This document shows positions 57,322 to 64,000 of a stretch of DNA of 64,000 nucleotides, piece by piece. Under the pieces are notes generated by a model. The model ran no database searches, had not been told where the DNA came from, and saw nothing but the letters and a program-made list of their open reading frames with translations. The first letter of the stretch is position 1; the number at the start of each line of letters is the position of its first letter. The position numbers were made by a program, and so were the translations under genes. The stretch spans positions 11,284,001 to 11,348,000 of the forward strand of contig JBANAY010000003.1 in the NCBI GenBank assembly GCA_037952775.1, given 5' to 3'. This DNA is from Clonostachys chloroleuca. Lineage: Eukaryota; Ascomycota; Sordariomycetes; Hypocreales; Bionectriaceae.

Positions 57322-58208
57322 AACACTGGACGGGAAACCATTCTTTCTCCATGTATAAAACTTTCAGGAACATCTATATACCTAGCATACACGCCCTGGA
57401 CGGGCAGAATACATATCTACTGAAAGTAGTTACTTATAAGTCGCATACACATGTATCTTTACACCAGATATCGAAAATGGAAGGCTCATCGACAATAACT
57501 TGACGCTCATTGGCTCGATCTGGGATGTGCCGCGTGGGTTCCAGGTCCAGCCCACAGCCTCTCACTGAGTGTTTGGTGGGGGTGGCTGCTTATGAAATTT
57601 CGATCTAATCGTACGATTCAAGGTTGCGGTGCCAGAATCACATGCCCGCTGATCAGAGAGTCGGGCTGGTAGCCAATGGGCGTCCTCGGTGGCGGGGCGG
57701 TGAGGTTCAAAGTGGCGCCACTTGCCTTTCGCCCAGGTGTCAGTGCCCCCTGTAAGCCAAACTTTCTGTCGGGGTGGATTTCAGGGTCAATCTCGCAGAT
57801 TAGGCTGCTCATGAACGACTTCGCCAACCCATATATTATCTCACTGCCGTCTGCTTGCCCTGACGCATCCCCACCCGGCCTGCTTCGAGAATAAGCGTGA
57901 TTTCGACGGACCCGACAAGAGAACCAAGTCGGTGCCCTCGGGACCATTTCGCCCGCGAGCAATTGGATCGATCGCATGAGAGAAACCCGCTCGTCTCGAG
58001 TATCAGGAACGAACCCGATGACTTGCTGTCCCGCATGTTAGAACTTTTTGCCTTGCTCAAAATTCCAACAACCTGCCTCCCCGTACAGCCGAACGCGAGT
58101 TCTCGTCTGATCATCCGTCGTTGTTCACGCAGCCAAAGTCGCCAAGCTTGACCCTCCCCGCCCCTGATCGACGTCTGGAGACCACAACACCCCCTTTCCC
58201 CGACCACT
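57322..58208. other. Intergenic region upstream of ERG1
   Basis: About 890 bp between the helical-repeat gene and ERG1. Short open frames only on both strands (up to 123 codons minus strand, 57836-58207), without family resemblance. It should hold the ERG1 promoter; no sterol-response element is claimed. Confidence 0.5.
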
Positions 58209-59699
58209 ATGGTGACAGAATCTACCGCCGACTATCGCGCAGAGCGCCGCGAAAAATTTCACGAAGCCGAAGTTGTAATTGTTGGTGCTGGTGTTTTCGG
58301 CTGCGCAATTGCTTTTTCATTGGCAAACCAGGGGCGTTCTGTCCTACTACTCGAGAGATGGATGCACGAGCCTGATCGTATTGTTGGTGAGCTGATGCAG
58401 CCTGGTGGCATTGCAGCCCTCAAGAAATTGGGCTTGGGTCATTGCTTAGAGAACATCGACGCCATCCCCTGCTACGGATACTGTGTCAACTACCACGGCC
58501 AACCGGTGCTCATTCCATACCCAACATTGGACGAAGATGGCCAGGTAGATCACCAATGGTCCGGTGCTGGAAAGGAAGGAAAGAGGCCCGTTGGCCGGGG
58601 ATTTCACCATGGAAAGTTCATCATGCAGCTTCGAAAGTCCTGCTTGGCACATAAGAACATCACAGTCGTTGAGACGGAAGTCGTCAACGTTGTGCGTGGT
58701 GACTACCAAGACCAGATCCTGGGTGTGGAAACAAGGACGGTAGACAAAGCGACTGGCGAGAAGCGTGCCGACTGCTTCTTTGGCCAGCTCACTATTGTTG
58801 CTGATGGGTATGCTTCCAAATTCCGAAAGCAAGTAATCGACACTACTCCCGTCGTGAAGAGTAAATTCTACGCCCTCGAGCTTATTGATTGCCAGATGCC
58901 CCATCCAGGGCACGCCATGGTGATTATTGGAAACACCTTCCCAGTTCTCCTCTACCAGATTGGCACGCACGAGACCCGAATTTTAATGGATGTTCCTACG
59001 GAATTGCCCGAGGCAAGCCCATCGGCTGGAGGTGTCCGAGGTTACATTCAAAACTGCGTTCTACCCGCGCTTCCAGACGCCATTCGCCCATCAGTCGAGA
59101 AGGCATTGGAGGATGGCAAGATTCCTCGCAGCATGCCAAACAGTTGGCTCCCGCCTTCCAAGCAATCCACAAACGGTCTCATTCTACTCGGTGACGCTAT
59201 GAACATGCGTCACCCTCTAACGGGCTCGGGTATGACTGTTGCGCTTAACGATTGTCTCATTCTCTCCGAACTCCTCCACCCCGACAAAATCCCCAGCTTT
59301 GAAGACTCCCGAGCGATTAAGAATGCCATGAACACTCTCTACTGGCGCCGCAAGAGCCTGACGGGAATCCTCAACGTGTTGGCTCAGGCTCTCTACGCTC
59401 TCTTCGCCGCAAACGATCGCCAATTACGCGCCCTTCAGCTGGGTTGCTTTGGTTATTTTCAGCGCGGCATGACTGATGGTCCCTCTGGCCTCCTCGGTGC
59501 TGTCATCCACCGTCCCATCGTTCTCTTTCACCACTTCTTCTCGGTCGCCTTTTTGGCCATCTGGCTGAATGCATGTGCCGTTATCGGCGGACCCTTGGGC
59601 CTGTGGAAGCTCCCGTTGGCTTTCATTGACGCGATTCTGATCCTATGGAAGGCTTGCATCGTGTTTCTGCCCGTAATGTGGCGCGAAGGTTTCCAGTGA
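58209..59699 (+). CDS. ERG1: Squalene epoxidase
   Basis: Single exon, 496 residues, typical for fungal Erg1. The FAD-binding motif is VVIVGAGVFGCAIAFSLANQ (G26-x-G-x-x-G31), followed by the R-I-V-G-E-L-M-Q-P-G-G block, TIVADGYASKFRK (second FAD motif) and LILLGDAMNMRHPLTGSGMT (GD motif). The C-terminus has two hydrophobic membrane-associated helices (around HHFFSVAFLAIWLNACAVIG and LPLAFIDAILILWKACIVFL). The enzyme converts squalene to 2,3-oxidosqualene in the ergosterol pathway at the ER and lipid droplets, using O2, FAD and NADPH via a reductase, and is the allylamine (terbinafine) target. Convergent with ALG5. No break or missing motif seen. Confidence 0.97.
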   Translation: MVTESTADYRAERREKFHEAEVVIVGAGVFGCAIAFSLANQGRSVLLLERWMHEPDRIVGELMQPGGIAALKKLGLGHCLENIDAIPCYGYCVNYHGQPVLIPYPTLDEDGQVDHQWSGAGKEGKRPVGRGFHHGKFIMQLRKSCLAHKNITVVETEVVNVVRGDYQDQILGVETRTVDKATGEKRADCFFGQLTIVADGYASKFRKQVIDTTPVVKSKFYALELIDCQMPHPGHAMVIIGNTFPVLLYQIGTHETRILMDVPTELPEASPSAGGVRGYIQNCVLPALPDAIRPSVEKALEDGKIPRSMPNSWLPPSKQSTNGLILLGDAMNMRHPLTGSGMTVALNDCLILSELLHPDKIPSFEDSRAIKNAMNTLYWRRKSLTGILNVLAQALYALFAANDRQLRALQLGCFGYFQRGMTDGPSGLLGAVIHRPIVLFHHFFSVAFLAIWLNACAVIGGPLGLWKLPLAFIDAILILWKACIVFLPVMWREGFQ

Positions 59700-60603
59700 A
59701 AGCGTCATCTGTATATCCTTCAGGCCTTTCCTGTCCCTCTTCAGTCACTTCCTCTTCAAATCCCACACTCTCCCACCCATATTTCTATTTCTATTCTGGG
59801 CTTTGGTGTTTGAGGCGCCCTGCGTGGGAAAATATGTTCCATTTAATGGAGCGGCTGTTGTTCTTCATATACTTTTTTAGTTTGACGTTGGCATGGTGGG
59901 AGATCAAAATACTAAACCATACAATAAAGCAGATGGTTCTGAAGTGAAGAGAAGGTTCGAGGAAGCCGTTTCCTATCCATCTTACCCCCACCCAAAGGAG
60001 AGACACTCGGCCACGACCGTCATTATCACATATCTCTCTTCGAAATCTACCAGAAAAGACTTTCCCTCATGTCACCTCTATTGTTTCTCGCTTCTTGGAT
60101 TTAAAATAGATTTCTTCACGGCTCAGAAGCAAAAAAAAGAAAAAGTTGAAACAAGAAAAGAGACATCCTTGACATACTTATGGATAAACAACATGGAGAG
60201 ATCAATGTATTTCTATTGTGTTTTTCCACATTTTCATCAGTTTTAATCCCTAATGTCAAGCAGAGAGTGCAATGATCCCTGACTAGCAGGAATTTGCCAG
60301 CTATGAAGAAACGCCGCATGCATGATGCCCGGGAAAAAGGCTTTTTTTATTGTTTTGTCATGGTAGCCACCTGTATCTAGCATGTCTATAAAACTTTGCC
60401 TTTTGACAAAGGTCTGAATACACCAGACTGTTCCATCTTAACCTTGTTACGCCGTGCAGAGTGCTTGTAGAAATAGGGAGGAAACGAAAATGCGTTGCAA
60501 AGACACATCAAACTAGGCGAGAATGTATGCGATAGTTTGCTAGTGCTCTGCCTGCAAAGCTTTGCCTTGTTAGGGAAGCCACTTACGAGTATTCTCATGT
60601 GGT
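59700..60603. other. Convergent AT-rich 3' intergenic region
   Basis: About 900 bp between ERG1 and ALG5 stops, AT-rich and with runs of A and T. A plus-strand frame of 117 codons (59893-60246) is Phe/Ser/Lys-rich with no domain. No gene is called. Confidence 0.5.
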
Positions 60604-61974
60604 CTAGGTCAGCCGTCTTCTATACACGCCCATCATCCAGCTAGCACGCAAGACTGCCAGGCCAATGGCCATCTTGATGCTGTCCTGAATGACATTGAGC
60701 TTGCTGCCACCGACCTCATGCCACTCAATAGGGACTTCTGCAACCTTGATACCAGCACTGCTGCCAATGACTGTGCCATCAGAGCTATGAATGGGAATGG
60801 AGGGGGCAGACTCGGCAAGCATGAGCATCTCGATGTCGAAGATCCAACCCTCCGTGTGCATGTACGGCACGATGTGGGGAAGGGAAGCGCGGGTGAAGAG
60901 CTTGAAGCCGCACTGCGTATCACGAATACGGGATGTGGCAGGTGGTGTTAGGATCATGAGAACGAGGTGAAAGGAGCGCATCAGGAAGTTACGCAGGGCA
61001 GAGCGCTTAGGACAAAGAAGTCAGAAAGTCCATGGGTTTGGTTTGAAAGAAATGGGTTGGTCTCACCTTAACAACTGCTTCACTGCCGACGAGATGGGCC
61101 CGGCTTCCAATTGCAACACCGCGGTGGGCGCCATCCACGACCTCCTCGCAGCCCTCAATCAGCTTGGCAACATCGCTGAACTTTGAGGCGCCGTCCGCGT
61201 CAGCAAAGAGCACATATTCTCCCCTGACATGTCGCAGACCGTGGGTGACACCGCCTCCCTTGCCTCTGTTTCGTTCCAGCGAGACGACTCTCAGCACGTC
61301 GTGAAGCTTGTTTTCGCGGGAGAATTCAAGAGCAACATCGACCGTCCTGTCGGTACTGCCATCGTTCACAACGATAATTTCGTATCCAGTGGCCTTCCCA
61401 TCCTGCGCGTGGCGAGCAGCATGGCGCTTGTTGGTCTTACCAGCAGCACCTTTACCACTGCCAGTCCGTCCGATGTTCTCGTCGAGCCATGCAACAGCTT
61501 CCTCGAGCGTTGGGAGAATACGGTCCTCCTCGTTGTACGCAGGGAAGACGACGCTCAGCCGCACCTCAGCGGGCTCAATGGATCCAATGTCAGGTATCGG
61601 GGAAGTGTCGTCCTCAGCGGCCTCGGAGGCTTGGCGCTCTGCCAGCCAGCGGTCGTACCAGCACGGGAGCTCACGTGGGGTCGAGGGCTTGCGGGAGGTG
61701 GACTGGCTGGTGATGTATTTCTTCTCCGAGGAGAGCACGGCTCGCGGCTTGGGCGCGACGATGTGGAGGAAGATGAAGAACTATTAATGTTAGGCTCGCC
61801 ACCTCGTTGTCGCCCTCTGATGGGGAGGCGTCGAATCTGCATGGCGAAACTTACCAGCGTCTGCGCAACCAGTGCAACTACAGCGACGCCAGCGAACTGA
61901 ATGTGCACCGGGACCGAGTTGATCTGCTCCATCAAGAACTCGAGCTTGGACTCGAGGATGTCCAGTACAGGCAT
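60604..61974 (-). CDS. ALG5: Dolichyl-phosphate beta-glucosyltransferase ALG5
   Basis: Three exons, 61974-61855, 61780-61067 and 61005-60604, with 74- and 61-bp introns, give about 411 residues. An N-terminal membrane helix spans exon 1 to 2 (VPVHIQFAGVAVVALVAQTL continuing FFIFLHIVAP). The GT2 domain shows LSVVFPAYNEEDRILPTLEE, YEIIVVNDGSTDRTVDVALE, SLERNRGKGGGVTHGLRHVR, YVLFADADGASKF (D-x-D metal site) and IRDTQCGFKLFTRASL. The end VAEVPIEWHEVGGSKLNVIQ is typical. The enzyme makes dolichyl-phosphate-glucose from UDP-glucose on the ER face, the glucose donor for ALG6, ALG8 and ALG10 in N-glycosylation. It is longer than yeast Alg5 because of an insertion near GRTGSGKGAAGKTNKRH. Confidence 0.96.
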
Positions 61975-63672
61975 GGCTTCGGAATGCGGGCGGCTACTGA
62001 GGCCGCGTGGTTGTAATGAGGGAGTTCTATATCAAAAAGCACATGCCGAAGGTGAAAGGAAGGGAAGGCTACGTGGTGTGAGAGAAAAGCCAGCGGGAAG
62101 AATAGAAGTTGAGGGTGGTGAAACGGTGACGTTGCGCAATTGCGTAGGTGCATTACTTGTTGGAGACAGTTTGCAGCTGTCGCTGCTTAGCCTTCCAGGG
62201 GGTCCAAGCGTGGATGCCGTGGTTTAGCGCGTCCGAGGCGTAGTTCCAGGTGCCGTTAGGTGACATCACGCCCCCAGTCCCCTGGCTCCAGGGGCCCTGA
62301 CCCATCAATTGATCTCCAGGGCTCTGTTAGGCCCACTAGACCCGTCCATTTGATAGATCTGAATTGATGGGTGTGTAAAAGCACCACTGTCGATTCACAT
62401 AAAGCGACTCAAGTCTCAGATGATACTGCAGGTAATAGTTCTCGGGAATATCGCTATTACCATGTTGAAGTTGATACTGCCATGCTTACAGAAGATATAA
62501 TTCGGAATGGGTTTGTGGCTTCTTAGCCAGGTGATTATCGTAGAGCGCCGTTCATTTCTAGTGTCCTATCCCTAGAATACTGCTCATGTCCCATGTTTGC
62601 CACCCAGATGGATCTTAGCTTTGACTTCGATATTATTTAATTGAGGGTGAAAGTCAAGAGTAAAGAAGTTCCTTTGTAGTTGGCCTTGCATCGATTAGTT
62701 GTTCATACCAGGAAGCAATGGTCGTGGGACAATGTTGGTGGCTGAGGCGTGCCATGTTTTGTGCCATGCACTTGCATCTTACCGCAGGGGCTTTGATATA
62801 TCTGACGAGCCAGTGAAAGATGCTACTAAGGAGTACAAAACGACAGGTCAAGGTTGATATAAATAACGTTCTTTGAGCCATCTCGGCGAGGCCAAGGGGG
62901 TGGGGGTCTTAACAGGGGTGCTGAAACTCTGAAGATATCTAAGACCGCGGGGTAGAGGGGCAGAGAATGTCTCGATCTGCTCAATTGAACCTTTTGATTG
63001 GTCGAGGATGGATGAGCTCGGCACATGTCGTGTCGCGGTTCTTAATCTTGTCTAAATCACTTGGATTTTTCGCTGAGCAGAAACCTACCTAGTACCAGAT
63101 ATTTGGCTCGATGTGAGAATCAGAACACCACATCTTGCCCTGCCAGGACAGTCTTCACATTTGGCATGGGAATCCCGCTACGTACGAGCCTCAACAGTGC
63201 TCCTAGAAGTAGCACCTGGTGATACCACAAGAGGTCCGAAGGTAACCAATCGTTGGATTACAGGCCTGGATTGGCGCAATTTTGGCTACGAATGGGGCTG
63301 TTTCAAAAATCATTCTCGATCATCAATATATCCATCATAACATCATATGGCGTCTAATAATGCCACCATAACCCTGCTGTTTACATAAATGGAAGATAAC
63401 AGGGAAGAACAACAGAACAGAGTCTCCATGTATATGTACTCATCAAGTAACCAGCCACCCAAATGACACCGAAATTCCAAGATTGGACAGGTCGTTAGAA
63501 GATCAAAACCAGAGATTGAAAGAATTGGCAGAAAAGGCAAAAACAAACCAAGCCCAAAACATTTCAAAACCCAAACCAAATCTATCTAGTAGCGCCACAT
63601 AGGCTGCGTATACAAGCAAGTTAAAGCATGGATCCTTTCCATCAATGCCCCCGCCATTCCCGTGCGCTTTCT
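61975..63672. other. Intergenic region with an 11-bp inverted repeat
   Basis: About 1.7 kb between ALG5 and the partial gene at the window end. It contains the ALG5 promoter side, a 16-bp perfect palindrome (CCCCTGGCTCCAGGGG, 62279-62294 with a two-base centre) and an inverted repeat at 62300-62372. No gene is supported; the longest plus-strand frame (61901-62227) overlaps ALG5 antisense. Confidence 0.5.
62279..62372. repeat. Palindrome plus 11-bp inverted repeat
   Basis: A hairpin CCCCTGG-CT-CCAGGGG at 62279-62294 is followed by ACCCATCAATT (62300-62310), which recurs inverted as AATTGATGGGT at 62362-62372. The 73-bp unit bounded by the inverted repeat could be a tiny MITE-like remnant or a transcription-factor site; neither is established. 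Confidence 0.5.
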
Positions 63673-64000
63673 CTATCGTCGATGCTTCTTCAGTAGCTTT
63701 CCGCCGCTTTTGCTGAATCTTTTCGTCTTGTGTTTCGGTGAATCACCAGAATCAAAGTCTGCAGCTCGCTCAGGAAATGTATTGACGATCTCGACCTTGC
63801 CATCGAGGTGCTTGCCTCGATTTTGATCATCTTCCCAAGGCGCAACCATATGCAATGGCAACGACGGAGGAGCCATGACCGTACTTTGGATATTGGGTTG
63901 GCTCTTTGTTGGTTCTATAGCCGGCACGTTCGGTTCGTGGTTGGAAGCTGAGGAGTTGCCGTTTGGCATGGTGGTATGACTATCCAGATAATCGTCCCTC
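63673..64000 (-). CDS. 3' end of an unrecognised gene (partial)
   Basis: A minus-strand frame is open from the window edge to the stop at 63675-63673, giving at least 109 C-terminal residues. An internal ATG at 63969 (MPNGNSSASNHEPN) could be a start, but the frame continues upstream (RDDYLDSHTT), so a larger protein cut by the window is more likely. The sequence is polar, with a conserved-looking APWEDDQNRGKHLDGKVEIV and a basic end (KTKRFSKSGGKLLKKHRR). No family is recognised. Confidence 0.5.
   Translation of the reverse strand, partial: RDDYLDSHTTMPNGNSSASNHEPNVPAIEPTKSQPNIQSTVMAPPSLPLHMVAPWEDDQNRGKHLDGKVEIVNTFPERAADFDSGDSPKHKTKRFSKSGGKLLKKHRR

Noticed and set aside
61229..61900. 223-codon plus-strand open frame
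   Set aside because: Antisense to ALG5 exons 1-2, whose protein is clearly conserved; a shadow frame.

Overview
The window is nuclear DNA of a filamentous ascomycete (Pezizomycotina, probably Sordariomycetes). Genes carry short spliceosomal introns of about 50-110 bp with GT-AG borders, gene density is high outside one long gap, and several products are fungal specific: a FlbA-type RGS regulator, a DUF7053 protein, a CCG-6-like GPI wall protein, and an ORC4 with an N-terminal PHD finger. No tRNA, rRNA, CRISPR array or intact transposon was recognised.

Layout. 1-20.6 kb: a kelch-repeat membrane protein, HGH1 (eEF2 folding), bystin/ENP1 (40S biogenesis), a fungal-specific serine-rich gene broken by an in-frame TAG, ORC4, a DUF7053 protein, a GPI wall protein and flbA. 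20.6-32.9 kb: about 12.3 kb upstream of flbA with no supportable gene; this is the outstanding structural anomaly. 32.9-48 kb: CDC73, LEU5 (CoA carrier), a METTL4-type MT-A70 methyltransferase, mitochondrial uL23m, an unrecognised conserved-looking protein, an MME1-like carrier, IMP2, a FAXC/metaxin-like GST-fold protein and eIF2alpha. 48-64 kb: BUB3 (divergent from eIF2alpha), a small unrecognised gene, an aldo/keto-reductase pseudogene, a large helical (PPR-like) protein, squalene epoxidase ERG1, ALG5 and the 3' end of a gene leaving the window.

How the genes relate. There is no operon-like pathway. Most are housekeeping genes in divergent or convergent pairs (HGH1/ENP1, LEU5/METTL4, uL23m/unknown, eIF2alpha/BUB3). 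From 35 to 57 kb there is a loose run of mitochondrial functions (CoA and Mg carriers, ribosomal protein, inner-membrane peptidase, metaxin-like and possibly PPR-like proteins).

Main oddities. The essential eIF2alpha gene has a 1-nt frameshift in a C6 run, most likely a sequence error. Two genes have a TAG where a tryptophan codon is expected, both in the TpG>TpA context that RIP favours. A 159-codon upstream ORF overlaps the eIF2alpha start. I did not find a convincing new multi-gene system; the flbA upstream gap and the eIF2alpha leader ORF are the best candidates for unexplained biology. All exon borders come from reading frame, splice consensus and recalled protein families; no database search was run.
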